Counted from the stretch's first letter, positions 43,233-52,998 are shown. The stretch is 54,044 nucleotides of DNA from Treponema sp. (GCA_031256445.1 JAIRQN010000074.1:1-54044); one strand, 5' to 3'. Numbers and translations: made by a program. The notes: generated from the sequence alone by a model not told the origin.

Positions 43233-44789
43233 TTATCTGACATTCCCGTAAAAAGTGCTTACGGATTTTGAAGGCAGAATAACATCTGCGGTATTCGCGG
43301 ACACTTTTTGCTTTCCAAGCGGTTTCAAATCTTCCTTATCGGATGTACGCCATGATTCAAGTTCCTTAAATTCCGCGTCATGCAAAACCAGATGAATTGA
43401 AACTGCCGCGGGTCTGTCGTTGATTATTACTACCGCGATTTCACCGGAGCCGGGATTTTTGTAGGCGCTTGAGTATACCCCCGGAAGCGGGGCAGTGTCA
43501 CAGTCTATTCTCAGCCATCCCGGACGGATAAAACGCGAATACTGCCCAACCGTGTAAAGCCGTTTTGAGGTATTTACAATATCATAATCAACCTGAACAA
43601 GGCTTCCGGGAAAATTTTTTTCACTGTCATTCCGCCAAAGCCACCAATACAGAAAAGCGTTTATCTGGGCATAGGTAAAATCGAAGTGAATCATTCTCGC
43701 GTAATAGAGGGCGTTCTCAATTCCCTCTCCAGGCGGAAGATTTGGGCCTGAGCCGCTTACTTCAGTCTGCCAGTAACGTTTGCCCGAAGAGATAATTCCA
43801 GCGTGTTCAAGAGCTCCGGCTCTTGCCGAGCTGTCGTAAGCGCCGTTGTACTGATGAAGGGCGATATGTGTCAGCACTTTTTCCGACTGCTCGTTTGAAA
43901 GAGACGGTTTTATCAGTTCATTGAAATTGACATTGAAATTCTCGAATTCAGGAGCCATTATGGAAAGCCCTCCCGCTCCGGGAATAACGCCCTTTTGCGG
44001 GAAACGCCGGCCAATTATTATCAGAAAATCGCGGATATCTTCTCCGTTCCAGTAGGCGGATTCATAATTTACCCTGTAATTAGGTTCGTTCTGTATGGAA
44101 AGAATCTCCAGAGGGGCGCCCATCATGGAGGCGAAATTTTTCGCGTAGTCGGCAAGAAGATCCGCGTAATCTTCGAATTTATCTCTTTTGAGCCTTCCCC
44201 AAACATCCGGCGTATTCCAGTTAATATTTCCGTCATATCTGGCGCCGGCGCCTGTGACATCTTCTTTCCACTGCGTTACGCGATTATTGGGCGTAGTCCA
44301 GGGAGTGCTCATTACAGTCAGCTTTTCCGGTCCGTCGCTTCCCAAATCATTTATTCTTTTAATTAAATTTCTTGTGCCGGACAAATCCCAGCTTTGCCAG
44401 TTTAAATTAAAAGTTTTAACGCCATTATCATCTGTTGCATAATCGTATGATCCGTCGCTTTTCCTGACCAAAAATCCGTCGTTATGGGAAGGAGTGTCGT
44501 CATTTTCCAGCCTTTCGCGGAACGGGATCCGGTTTCGCAGGATGGTTAAGCCGATTCCCTGCGTTCTGGAATAGAGAAGTTTTACCAATTCATCCGCGGC
44601 ATCCCCGTCTCTTGGGACGCCTGTCCATGCGTTTGATCCGCCGAAACCGTCAATCTGCTGGCGGGAGGCGCTGTAATTGATATTTACTGTCCCTTCTTTT
44701 GTTGTTTTGACGGCGGAAGAAGTTGCGCAGGATAAAACGGCGGAAAATATTCCTGTTAAAATAAAAAATTGTAAAAGTATTCTTTTCAT
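43233..44789 (-). CDS. GH30 family xylanase-like lipoprotein
   Basis: The 518-residue lipoprotein (AVLSC, Cys21) has a (beta/alpha)8 domain with acid/base Glu235 in LSIQNEPNY and nucleophile Glu343 in YWQTEVSGSG. IDGFGGSNAW near the N terminus and the C-terminal side beta-sandwich (PGWLRIDCDTAPLPGVYSSAYKNPGSGEIAVVIIND) match GH30, most like the glucurono(arabino)xylan endo-xylanase subfamily. That subfamily cuts xylan next to methylglucuronic acid branches, which fits the GH67 alpha-glucuronidase nearby. The start codon abuts the GH10 stop without a gap, so the two xylanases are translated from one message. Confidence 0.85.
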   Translation of the reverse strand: MKRILLQFFILTGIFSAVLSCATSSAVKTTKEGTVNINYSASRQQIDGFGGSNAWTGVPRDGDAADELVKLLYSRTQGIGLTILRNRIPFRERLENDDTPSHNDGFLVRKSDGSYDYATDDNGVKTFNLNWQSWDLSGTRNLIKRINDLGSDGPEKLTVMSTPWTTPNNRVTQWKEDVTGAGARYDGNINWNTPDVWGRLKRDKFEDYADLLADYAKNFASMMGAPLEILSIQNEPNYRVNYESAYWNGEDIRDFLIIIGRRFPQKGVIPGAGGLSIMAPEFENFNVNFNELIKPSLSNEQSEKVLTHIALHQYNGAYDSSARAGALEHAGIISSGKRYWQTEVSGSGPNLPPGEGIENALYYARMIHFDFTYAQINAFLYWWLWRNDSEKNFPGSLVQVDYDIVNTSKRLYTVGQYSRFIRPGWLRIDCDTAPLPGVYSSAYKNPGSGEIAVVIINDRPAAVSIHLVLHDAEFKELESWRTSDKEDLKPLGKQKVSANTADVILPSKSVSTFYGNVR

Positions 44790-45923
44790 TTATTGCCGGT
44801 TAATGAAAGACTGCGGATTGGACACAGCGTAAAAAGCCTTTTTAGGCTGCAGGTTTTCGTTAAAAAGGCAGGGAAACTGCCCGCGTCTCCAGCTTGTATT
44901 GTCGTCAATTCCCCACATGGTTACGCGCTTTATCCGGTTATCATACTGTTCATTAAGCCTGACATAAAGATCAAAAAGCTGCGCATATACCAGAGCCTGA
45001 GCGTCCAGCATCGAAGAAGTGTTATTGGGAATTGTTATATCCATTTCCGTTATGGAAACTTCAATTCCAAGCCTGAGAAAATTCTCAATATTATTTTTAA
45101 CATTATTGAAATTTCCGGCGTTCCACCAGCTTAAACCGTAATGGGTCTGCAATCCGACGCCTTCGACAAGAAACCTGTCATAATCAGGATCTGTTTCCCT
45201 CTGTTCAGCTAACCATCTGGTGTTGATATCATTTACCATATTTCTGACAGCTTTCGCTTTTGAAGGATTATTAAGATCAAAATCATTGTAGTAAAGAATC
45301 GCGCCCGGATCAGCCGTTCTTGCGGTACGGAACGCCAGCTCTATATAAGTCATTTCATCGGTGCTTGCCTTGTTCCAGTTGATCTGTTCCGCTGTGCGCA
45401 AACCCGATTTCCACTCAGTGTCATTTGTTATCGGTACGTTAAAAGGATACAAAAACGCTTCATTTACGACATCCCATGCGTGAATTCTTCCCCTGAAATG
45501 CCCCGCGACATCTGTAATATATTTAACAAGGTTCGCCCTGACCTGTTCATTTGTGCCGGATGTTAACCAGGCCGGCGATTGAGAATGCCAGACAAGAGTA
45601 TGGCCGATAACTGTCATGCCGTTGGCAATCATATTATTGACCATATTGTCCGCGGCTGAAAAGGTGTACGAATTTCTGGCAGGCGCAAGATAATTCGGCT
45701 TCATGTCGTTCTCGCATGTTACGGCATTGTAATGTGTTTTAAGCAGTTGAAAATGCATGCCGGATAAATATGTTGAGTTAACGATGTTTCCGATTAAAAA
45801 ATCGTTTTCGTAAATCTTCCAGAGTTTTTCTTCTTCCGGAACAAAATACGGCTCAGACTCGGAACAGCTTGCGGCCAATAAAACGAAAGAAACAGCAAAC
45901 GCGGCGAATATTTTTTTAAACAT
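44790..45923 (-). CDS. GH10 endo-1,4-beta-xylanase lipoprotein
   Basis: The 377-residue lipoprotein (LLAASC, Cys20) shows the complete GH10 signature: VTCENDMKPNYLAP, IGHTLVWHSQSPAWL, WDVVNEAF with acid/base Glu155, and VSITEMDI with nucleophile Glu293. LYYNDFDLNN is a further family block. It is anchored at the envelope and would cleave xylan backbones to xylo-oligosaccharides. It is the first gene of a leftward pair with GH30. The start has the RBS AGAGGTG; 162 bp separate it from the divergent GH2 gene. Confidence 0.93.
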   Translation of the reverse strand: MFKKIFAAFAVSFVLLAASCSESEPYFVPEEEKLWKIYENDFLIGNIVNSTYLSGMHFQLLKTHYNAVTCENDMKPNYLAPARNSYTFSAADNMVNNMIANGMTVIGHTLVWHSQSPAWLTSGTNEQVRANLVKYITDVAGHFRGRIHAWDVVNEAFLYPFNVPITNDTEWKSGLRTAEQINWNKASTDEMTYIELAFRTARTADPGAILYYNDFDLNNPSKAKAVRNMVNDINTRWLAEQRETDPDYDRFLVEGVGLQTHYGLSWWNAGNFNNVKNNIENFLRLGIEVSITEMDITIPNNTSSMLDAQALVYAQLFDLYVRLNEQYDNRIKRVTMWGIDDNTSWRRGQFPCLFNENLQPKKAFYAVSNPQSFINRQ

Positions 45924-46053
45924 AAATTAACACCTCTGTTTTCAGTATTTTATTTAACAATGCCATGAAATTCCGTTTTTTTCAATAGAGCGGTTGTCTG
46001 TTTATAAACCGCGGCGAATGAATTTTTCGCGGTTTTCGGAACAGATAAATATA

Positions 46054-46062
46054 TGTTATAAT
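46054..46062 (+). promoter_or_regulatory. Extended -10 promoter of GH2-GH67
   Basis: TGTTATAAT: a perfect TATAAT at 46057-46062 with TG one base before. The -35 region (TTTCGG at 46034) is weak, as is common with extended -10 promoters. The GH2 start codon is 24 bp downstream. Confidence 0.5.
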
Positions 46063-46085
46063 AAACATCCAATACAGGAGGGAAA

Positions 46086-48476
46086 ATGAAAGACGCACAG
46101 GCGGCGCTGTTTAATAAAAACTGGAAGTTTCTTTTGGGGGACGCCAAAAACGCGCATATCGAAAATTTTAACGATCGTACATGGAAAAGCGTTGATCTTC
46201 CCCATGACTGGGTAATTGAACAGCCTTTTGACAGGGGTGAACATAATGGCTATACAGCCCAGAATATGCAGGGATTTTTCGCGTGGAGAGGCGTTTGCTG
46301 GTATCGAAATGAATTTATTGTACCTGATATTGCCGGAAACGCGGCATATCTTTACTTTGGCGGGGCTTACCGCAATATTACGGTTTATGTTAACGGTAAA
46401 GAAGCGGGGAAGCGCGCATACGGCTATTCAAGTTTTGAGCTTGATATTACTGATTACATAAAAGAAGGGATGAACCTTATCGCGGTACGGCTGGATAACG
46501 GCTGCGAGGAGCCGGATCGCTGGTATTCGGGAAGCGGATTGTTCAGAAATGTTTATTTGAAGATTGCCCCTTTTACGCATATCAAAACATGGGGCATCCA
46601 TGTAAAAACAAAACTGGCCGCAGGCAGGAAACACGCGGATGTTACGGTAACAGCCTCTATTGTTAACAGAAAAGCCGTTAAAAACGGCAATAAGGAGAAC
46701 GCGGCGAACATAAAATTATTCTCTGTGGACGGCAGTATCGCGGCGGAAGCTGATATTCCATATAACATTGACGGAAAGGAAGAAATAACCGTAACGCATA
46801 AATTCCGCATTGATAATCCGGTTCTTTGGTCCGCGGATGCTCCTTATTTATACCGCGCCGCCGTTCATCTTAAATCCGTAGAAAACTCGAAAATCTTCGG
46901 ATTCACCCTGCACGGGTCGCTTCTTAAGGGCGATGGAGAGAAAAATTCAGCAGAGGTCAGCTTTGGCATCCGTACCGTGGAAATTGCGTATAACAAAGGA
47001 ATGACCGTAAACGGAGAGAAAGTGAAACTGAAGGGAGTCTGCCTGCACCATGACAGCGGCATTACAGGCAGCGCTTACCATGACGCTGTATGGCGGAGAA
47101 GACTTTTAATCCTTAAAAGCATCGGCTGCAACGCGGTAAGGACAAGCCACAATCCTCCCGCCGAAGAATTTCTTGATCTTTGCGACGAACTTGGTTTTTA
47201 CGCGGTGGATGAATGTTTTGATAAATGGAAAAGCGGCTATTACGGCTCTCACTTCGACGCGGACAGCGAACGCGATTTAACGGAATTTATTATACGTGAC
47301 AGAAACCATCCCTGCGTAATTTTATGGAGCGTAGGCAACGAAGTGGAGAATCAGGGAGCGGACAGCATGCTTGAAATACAAAAAAAACTTGTAAATATCG
47401 TACGCGGCCTTGACGACCGTCCTGTTACATGCGCTCTTTCTCCCCACGCGAATCCAAGGAGCCTTGTGTGGGCTCCCGCGAAGGAACTTGTCCAATTAAC
47501 CAAAAAACTTGGCAAAGACGTGGACGTTCTCGGTCTTAACTACCATGAGCCGCTGTATCAGGCGTACACCGAGGGAATTGAAAAACCTATTCTTGGAACC
47601 GAGTGTTATGAGTATTACTGCGGAACCGCTTTGAATTTTGAGGATGTTACAAATAAAAACCCCTGGCGTTATGTGCTTGAAAACAACAATGTGATAGGCC
47701 AGTTTATATGGGCGGGAATCGACTATCTTGGAGAGAGCTGCTGGCCGGCAAAAGGCTGGGCAGGCTCCATTCTGGATATCTGCTGTTTTTTAAAGCCAAA
47801 CGCCTATTACAGGAGAAGCATCTGGACAGACAAACCCATGATCTACATGGCGTTTAATGATCAAAATAAAAAAAATGATTACACGCGCGGCCGCTGGTCA
47901 TTTCCTCCTTTAACGTCCCATCTTAACCACGATCATTTTAACCGGCGCACTGTGACAGCCGTTGTTTTTACCAACTGCGAAGAAGCGCAGCTTTGGATAA
48001 ACGGCAAGAAAAGGGGAAATAAAAAAGGCGCTGATTTTGAGAACGGCATTATTGAATGGGTTTTTGAATACGCATCCGGAAATATCGAAGTAAAAGGATT
48101 AAACGGCGGCGCGGAAGTCTGCTCTTATGTATTGGAAACGGCGCAGCAGGCGCAGAAGATAAAATTAACCGCGGACAAGAAAGAGCTAAAATATGATGAT
48201 ATCGCTCATATAGAGGTAAATGTTACGGATAAAAACGGTATACTCTGTCAAACTGAAGATCATTTAATTGAATTTACCCTGACAGGAGACGGAAAAATAC
48301 TGGGAGCGTGTTCCCCCGATTTAAACCAGAGTCTTGGATTCACGCTTCCAAAGGCTGTAACGTCAGAAGGGAAAGCGCTTGTGATGATCAAGGCGGGCGG
48401 CTTGTCCGGGAATCTTGAGTTATTCGCGTATTCGGAAAAACTGGAAAAAACTTCGCTGCGCTTTAAAGTCAGGTGA
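46086..48476 (+). CDS. GH2 family glycoside hydrolase (beta-galactosidase-like)
   Basis: The 796-residue enzyme has a sugar-binding jelly roll (1-160: DWVIEQPFD, YSGSGLFRNVYL), an Ig-like domain, and a TIM barrel from about 300 (LKGVCLHHDSG, NAVRTSHNPP). The acid/base is Glu419 in WSVGNEVEN and the nucleophile Glu506 in LGTECYEYY. A C-terminal Ig-like domain (IKLTADKKELKYDDIAHIEVNVTDKNG) follows, the layout of Bacteroides/Thermotoga-type GH2. No signal peptide, so cytoplasmic. Beta-galactosidase is the safest label, but GH2 also contains beta-glucuronidases and mannosidases. RBS AGGAGGG. GH67 follows after 15 bp. Confidence 0.87.
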   Translation: MKDAQAALFNKNWKFLLGDAKNAHIENFNDRTWKSVDLPHDWVIEQPFDRGEHNGYTAQNMQGFFAWRGVCWYRNEFIVPDIAGNAAYLYFGGAYRNITVYVNGKEAGKRAYGYSSFELDITDYIKEGMNLIAVRLDNGCEEPDRWYSGSGLFRNVYLKIAPFTHIKTWGIHVKTKLAAGRKHADVTVTASIVNRKAVKNGNKENAANIKLFSVDGSIAAEADIPYNIDGKEEITVTHKFRIDNPVLWSADAPYLYRAAVHLKSVENSKIFGFTLHGSLLKGDGEKNSAEVSFGIRTVEIAYNKGMTVNGEKVKLKGVCLHHDSGITGSAYHDAVWRRRLLILKSIGCNAVRTSHNPPAEEFLDLCDELGFYAVDECFDKWKSGYYGSHFDADSERDLTEFIIRDRNHPCVILWSVGNEVENQGADSMLEIQKKLVNIVRGLDDRPVTCALSPHANPRSLVWAPAKELVQLTKKLGKDVDVLGLNYHEPLYQAYTEGIEKPILGTECYEYYCGTALNFEDVTNKNPWRYVLENNNVIGQFIWAGIDYLGESCWPAKGWAGSILDICCFLKPNAYYRRSIWTDKPMIYMAFNDQNKKNDYTRGRWSFPPLTSHLNHDHFNRRTVTAVVFTNCEEAQLWINGKKRGNKKGADFENGIIEWVFEYASGNIEVKGLNGGAEVCSYVLETAQQAQKIKLTADKKELKYDDIAHIEVNVTDKNGILCQTEDHLIEFTLTGDGKILGACSPDLNQSLGFTLPKAVTSEGKALVMIKAGGLSGNLELFAYSEKLEKTSLRFKVR

Positions 48477-48491
48477 CGATCCGGAAAAATT

Positions 48492-50504
48492 ATGTTAAAT
48501 GAATACGATTGCTGGTTTCAGAAAAGACAAATAACGGTGCCTGTAAAATTGCCTGATGTGATATACTCCTGCGCAAGCGGTGAAATCGCAGCGCAGGCGG
48601 CCAGGGAACTTCAAAACGGAATAAAACGGCTTACCGGATTTTCTCCCGTGATGCATGTTAATCCTGATTTAAACAGGAACGCTTTTTTTATCGGCGTTAT
48701 CTCATGCATGGAAAATTATTTCCATCTTCCTGCGGACAGACTCGCGGCCGGCGGTTTTTTAATCAATGTAAAGGAAGACAGGATATATATAGCGGGGCAG
48801 GATGAACCTGGTCTGTTGTACGGCGTGTTCCGCTTCCTCTCTCTCCTTTCACTTGGGCAAATTAAAGACGGCTTTGAAACATCCGATTCTCCTGTATCTC
48901 CGTTAAGAATGATCAACCACTGGGACAATTTTGACGGCACTGTCGAAAGAGGCTATGCGGGCGGCTCGCTCTTTTTCAAAGACGGCGTATTTGACTACGA
49001 CAGCGGCCGTGTTGCAGATTACGCGCGCCTTCTTGCATCCGCCGGGATTAACAGAATTTCAATTAACAATGTAAATGTCCGCGCGAAAGCGAAACTTTTA
49101 ATTACAGAAGAATACCTTCGCGAAGCGGGAAAATTGGCTGCAATTTTCCGCCCGTTCGGGATAAAACTCATTCTGAGCGTCAACTTCAGCTCACCCTGGT
49201 CTTTGGGAAAACTCCCGACAGCCGACCCTTTGGATCCGTCTGTCGCGCTGTGGTGGAAAGAGAGAGCCGCTCTGGTTTACAAATACATTCCCGATCTGGC
49301 GGGCTTTATTGTAAAGGCCGATTCGGAAGGGGAGCCGGGGCCGTTCCAGTACAACCGCACCCATGCAGACGGCGCGAATATGCTCGCAAGGGCGCTTGAG
49401 CCTTTCGGCGGGGAAGTAATCTGGAGATGTTTTGTTTACAATTGCCAACAGGACTGGAGAGACCGCAGTTTTGACCGCGCGTGCGCCGCGTACAATCACT
49501 TTAAACCCCTGGACGGAGCATTTGACAAAAATGTCATCCTGCAGATAAAATTCGGCCCTTACGATTTCCAGGTGCGCGAGCCTGTTTCCCCGCTTTTCGG
49601 CTCCCTTTTAAAAACGCGCCATGTCATGGAATTGCAGATAACGCAGGAATACACGGGGCATCAGATCGATCTTTGCTTCCTGCCGCAGGTATGGGAAGAT
49701 ATTTTGAATTTTAACGCCGGAAGGCAAGGGCGGCGGATTAAGGATATGGTCAGCCCATTCAGTGAAGGAGAGGCCAATATTGAAGGGTTCGCGGCAGTTG
49801 TCAACACAGGGAAGGATAATAACTGGACAGGCCATACATTGGCGCAGGCGAACCTTTACGGTTACGCACGCATGACGTGGAATCCCGCGTTTACGGCTAA
49901 AGAGATTGCAGACGAGTGGAGCGTCCTTTCATTCGGAGAAGGAGAAACCGCGCGAAGAATTTCAAAGCTTCTTTTAAAATCCTACCCTGCCTATGAAAAA
50001 TACAACGCTCCTTTCGGCGTATGCTTTATGGTAACGCCCGGACTTCACTACGGTCCAAATATCGAAGGCTACGAGTACAGCAGATGGGGAACCTATCACC
50101 GCGCCGACAACAGCGCAATCGGCATTGACCGTACCGCCTCGGGAACCGGCTACACGGAACAGTATTCAAAGGAAAACACGGCGATTTTTTCTGATCCAAA
50201 GACCTGTCCGGAAAACATGATACTGTTTTTCCACCGGCTGCGTTATGATTACGTTATGCGAAACGGAAAGACGCTTCTTCAGAACATCTACGACACGCAT
50301 TTCGAAGGCTATGAAGAAGCCGCCGCGATGCTTGAAGAATGGAAGAACCTCAAAGAATATCTTGAAAAGGAAGTGTACGAATCTGCGCTTTCCCGTTTTG
50401 AAAGACAGCTTGAGAACGCGCGGGAATGGAGGGATCAGATTAACACATATTTTTTCCGTAAAACGGGCATCGCGGACGAAAAAAGCAGAAAGATATATTC
50501 CTAA
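48492..50504 (+). CDS. aguA: GH67 alpha-glucuronidase
   Basis: The 670-residue enzyme removes (4-O-methyl)glucuronic acid from the non-reducing end of xylo-oligosaccharides. GH67 hallmarks are MINHWDNFDGTVERGYAGGSLF, KADSEGEPGPFQYNRTHADGANMLA (Glu279 the likely acid), IKFGPYDFQVREPVSPLFG (Asp358) and ELQITQEYTGH (Glu386), plus the C-terminal helical domain (LLFFHRLRYDYVMRNGKTLLQNIYD). There is no signal peptide, so it acts on imported aldouronic acids. It is co-transcribed with GH2 and complements the extracellular GH10/GH30 pair. The RBS is poor (CCGGAAAAATT), so it may rely on coupling to GH2. Confidence 0.95.
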   Translation: MLNEYDCWFQKRQITVPVKLPDVIYSCASGEIAAQAARELQNGIKRLTGFSPVMHVNPDLNRNAFFIGVISCMENYFHLPADRLAAGGFLINVKEDRIYIAGQDEPGLLYGVFRFLSLLSLGQIKDGFETSDSPVSPLRMINHWDNFDGTVERGYAGGSLFFKDGVFDYDSGRVADYARLLASAGINRISINNVNVRAKAKLLITEEYLREAGKLAAIFRPFGIKLILSVNFSSPWSLGKLPTADPLDPSVALWWKERAALVYKYIPDLAGFIVKADSEGEPGPFQYNRTHADGANMLARALEPFGGEVIWRCFVYNCQQDWRDRSFDRACAAYNHFKPLDGAFDKNVILQIKFGPYDFQVREPVSPLFGSLLKTRHVMELQITQEYTGHQIDLCFLPQVWEDILNFNAGRQGRRIKDMVSPFSEGEANIEGFAAVVNTGKDNNWTGHTLAQANLYGYARMTWNPAFTAKEIADEWSVLSFGEGETARRISKLLLKSYPAYEKYNAPFGVCFMVTPGLHYGPNIEGYEYSRWGTYHRADNSAIGIDRTASGTGYTEQYSKENTAIFSDPKTCPENMILFFHRLRYDYVMRNGKTLLQNIYDTHFEGYEEAAAMLEEWKNLKEYLEKEVYESALSRFERQLENAREWRDQINTYFFRKTGIADEKSRKIYS

Positions 50505-50619
50505 ATGCGCCGCCGTTTTATCCTGCACGGCAAAGATGGCACAACTGTCCCGGTTGAACAGGGCCAAATGTTTTAATTATCGCTGTTTTTACGGTTTCTG
50601 CGTTCTTTAAACAACCTTC

Positions 50620-50648
50620 TTGCAATGCGTTAAAATTCATGGTATAAA
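50620..50648 (+). promoter_or_regulatory. Promoter of pyruvate kinase gene
   Basis: TTGCAA (50620-50625), a 17-bp spacer and TATAAA (50643-50648) with an extended TGG before it. The leader then contains a half copy of the AGTTGTTC hairpin repeat (50653-50667) and the start codon at 50722, behind AAGAGGGA. Confidence 0.6.
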
Positions 50649-50652
50649 GCAG

Positions 50653-50667
50653 AGTTGTTCGATAACT
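50653..50667 (+). repeat. Half copy of the AGTTGTTC-ATAACT hairpin repeat
   Basis: AGTTGTTCGATAACT differs by one base from the left arm of the hairpin at 15107. The matching right arm is decayed here (TCAGTGTAACC), so it no longer forms the full stem. Confidence 0.5.
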
Positions 50668-50721
50668 TCAGTGTAACCTCATGAAAAAAATTTGACAATT
50701 TTTAAGAGGGATTGATTATAA

Positions 50722-52185
50722 ATGATAAAAAGAAAAACCAAAATTGTATGTTCTTTGGGACCTGCCTCATCCAGTGACGATATTGTTCGCGGTCTTATTA
50801 TTTCAGGGATGAATGTTGCCCGCCTGAACTTTTCTCATGGAAACCAGGAGGAACATCAGGCTACCATAGAACGGGTCAGGCGTGTTTCCGGCGAACTTGG
50901 GGTTCCAATTGCGGTATTGCTGGATACCAAAGGTCCTGAAATACGGACAGGAATGGCAGAAAACGACGGAAAGGTAACAATAAATAAAAATGATTATGTC
51001 GATATAACAACAGACAACTGCCTGACCGCTGCGGCGCATGACGGTGTTCCCGCAAGACTTTCGCTTTCATGGAAAGACGCTGCAGCCAAACTGCAAAGCG
51101 GGCATCATGTACTTGTCGCCGACGGGCTTCTCGATCTTGAAGTTCTTGGCGTTACAGGCGGCGTTGTCAATTGTAAAGCAAAGAACACGGCCTCAATCGG
51201 TAGCAGAAAAAATGTTAATCTTACAGGCGTTCACGCAGGGCTTCCAATCATGAGTGAGCAGGACAGGGCCGATATCGCGTTCGGCGTAAAAATGGAAGTG
51301 GATTTTATCGCCGCAAGTTTCCTTAGTTTTGCGTATGAAGTAACGGAAATAAGAGAATACCTTGAGAGCCTGAACGCCTCGTCAATAAAAATAATTGCAA
51401 AAATTGAATGCGGAGACGGCGTTGAGAATATCAGGGAAATTGTTCAGGCTGCCGACGGGGTGATGGTGGCGCGCGGCGATCTTGGCGTACAGCTTCCTCC
51501 AGAACAGATACCGCTTATTCAGAAAAAAATAATCAGCGTGTGCCGAAGGGCAGGAAAGCCTGTTATTACAGCAACACAAATGCTTGAGTCGATGATTGTT
51601 AATCCGCGCCCGACACGCGCGGAGGCAACCGATGTCGCAAACGCGATTTTTGACGGAACAGGCGCTGTCATGCTCTCCGGGGAAACCGCAAACGGCGCAT
51701 ATCCTGTTGAAGCCGTGCAGATGATGGATAAAATCGCGCGTACTGTCGAACAGTCATACGAGTTCCGCGAGCACATGGAAAGCATCCGCGGCGAATGTCT
51801 GATTGATGATCACAATCCGCGTGACAACCTGGGTATAACCATGTCGCGCGCAGGCGTGGGAATTTCAAGCTCGGTGAACGCAAAAGCGATTGTAACGCCG
51901 ACGCTCAGAGGGCGAACCGCGCGGTTCTTAAGCGCGTTCAGGCCGGATCAGCCCATTCTTGCCGTTACGCCAGGCGAAAAAGTAAGGCGCATAATGCAAT
52001 TATACTGGGGAGTTACTCCCTGTTACGCTCCAATTGCGGATGAAACAGAAAGCATGATAAAAAACTCAATGAAGGTTGCAATGGATACAGGAACCGCGGA
52101 AGAATCAGATAAAATTGTTCTTGTCGCAGGGCTGCCTCTTCAAAGTCAGAACCCGGTTAATACGGTCAGGGTTATTATTTTGTAA
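50722..52185 (+). CDS. pyk: Pyruvate kinase
   Basis: The 487-residue glycolytic enzyme converts phosphoenolpyruvate and ADP to pyruvate and ATP. The N terminus has KIVCSLGPASSS and MNVARLNFSHGN; LLDTKGPEIRTG, IIAKIECGDGVENI, DGVMVARGDLGVQLPPE and the signature ITATQMLESMIVNPRPTRAEATDVANAIFDGTGAVMLSGETA follow. The C-terminal domain (about 350-487) ends in NPVNTVRVIIL. It is monocistronic, with its own extended -10 promoter, and lies just after the hemicellulase cluster. Confidence 0.96.
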   Translation: MIKRKTKIVCSLGPASSSDDIVRGLIISGMNVARLNFSHGNQEEHQATIERVRRVSGELGVPIAVLLDTKGPEIRTGMAENDGKVTINKNDYVDITTDNCLTAAAHDGVPARLSLSWKDAAAKLQSGHHVLVADGLLDLEVLGVTGGVVNCKAKNTASIGSRKNVNLTGVHAGLPIMSEQDRADIAFGVKMEVDFIAASFLSFAYEVTEIREYLESLNASSIKIIAKIECGDGVENIREIVQAADGVMVARGDLGVQLPPEQIPLIQKKIISVCRRAGKPVITATQMLESMIVNPRPTRAEATDVANAIFDGTGAVMLSGETANGAYPVEAVQMMDKIARTVEQSYEFREHMESIRGECLIDDHNPRDNLGITMSRAGVGISSSVNAKAIVTPTLRGRTARFLSAFRPDQPILAVTPGEKVRRIMQLYWGVTPCYAPIADETESMIKNSMKVAMDTGTAEESDKIVLVAGLPLQSQNPVNTVRVIIL

Positions 52186-52202
52186 AAAGCGGCTGGTTTC
52201 GG

Positions 52203-52706
52203 CTATTTTTCGCCGTCATCATCAGCGGGAACCTGGCCAAACGCTCCTTTATACGCATTATTGTCGTCTGTTATGTATATCTCTCCGTTATATTCAAGCT
52301 CGGAAAACCTGTTGAGGGTTTCTCCCCCCTGCCATATTGTTAACCCAAAAATCGTGTTAATATTTCCGGTATAGGGTGTTTTTTCAATGGTAACTTCAGA
52401 CGTATCTTCATCAAATTTGACAGTTATTTTCCATATCGGCAATGTTACTGTGCCATTTTTGATTACTTTACCGGTATACAGATGCTCGCCCATAGATTCA
52501 AAAACATTAATCGCCGCCACAATTTTGGTTTCTTCGACTGCTCCTTCCGCGTAAACATAAAAATCATTATAATCTTCAAGCCCGGTAATGGTTAGAGTTC
52601 TCGCACCCGCGCTTGTGCCGGATCCGGTAGTCGCGCAGACAGTCATTGAAATGCCAATTATCAATACCAATACGATTATTCCCGCAAATTTCATATAGTT
52701 TTTCAT
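52203..52706 (-). CDS. Small exported protein, possible lipoprotein (unknown function)
   Basis: The 167-residue product begins with MKNYMKFAGIIVLVLIIGISMTVC, a secretion signal. Cys24 could be lipidated, although TVC lacks the usual small residue at -1. The mature part is short and beta-rich (LTITGLEDYNDFYVYAEGA; WKITVKFDEDTSEVTIEKTPYTG), and resembles small spirochaete surface proteins in tone only. It has a good promoter and AAGGAG RBS. It is convergent with pyk, 17 bp apart. Confidence 0.6.
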   Translation of the reverse strand: MKNYMKFAGIIVLVLIIGISMTVCATTGSGTSAGARTLTITGLEDYNDFYVYAEGAVEETKIVAAINVFESMGEHLYTGKVIKNGTVTLPIWKITVKFDEDTSEVTIEKTPYTGNINTIFGLTIWQGGETLNRFSELEYNGEIYITDDNNAYKGAFGQVPADDDGEK

Positions 52707-52754
52707 AAAAACTCCTTATAAATGTTTTTTGAACACAGCTTATTACATTCATAT

Positions 52755-52783
52755 ATTTTATGTTATTTTTTTAATATTGTCTA
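52755..52783 (-). promoter_or_regulatory. Promoter of the small exported protein gene
   Basis: Reading leftward: TAGACA (52778-52783), a 17-bp spacer and TAAAAT (52755-52760), about 48 bp before the ATG. Each box has one mismatch to consensus. Confidence 0.6.
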
Positions 52784-52793
52784 CTGATGGCCG

Positions 52794-52955
52794 CTATTCC
52801 ATGATTTTCCAATAGCCAGTTTTCTTTGAACCGTTTCGGGTGATAAGGTTCTGTTCCCGCATTAATGTCATAATTGCTTTTACAGTCCGCTTGGACTTGT
52901 TTATGAGGCCTGCAAGTTCTTCTTGCGTGATGTTTGGGCGGCCTGCAATTATTTT
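52794..52955 (-). pseudogene. Remnant of a wHTH C-terminal domain (AlbA_2/RecG-like type)
   Basis: Minus-strand translation from just after an in-frame TAA to TAG at 52794 reads IIAGRPNITQEELAGLINKS, then KRTVKAIMTLMREQNLITRN and GSKKTGYWKIME. This is the typical final winged helix of Schlafen AlbA_2-domain or Fic-type regulators ('NITQEELAxxIGKSxRTVxRxIxxLxExGLIxRxGSKKTGYW'). No upstream catalytic domain is present, and the preceding codon is a stop. It is a truncated gene fragment. Confidence 0.6.
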
Positions 52956-52998
52956 TTAAATAGCAGGTTGCCGAGAAAAGGCAATAAGCAGATAAGCT

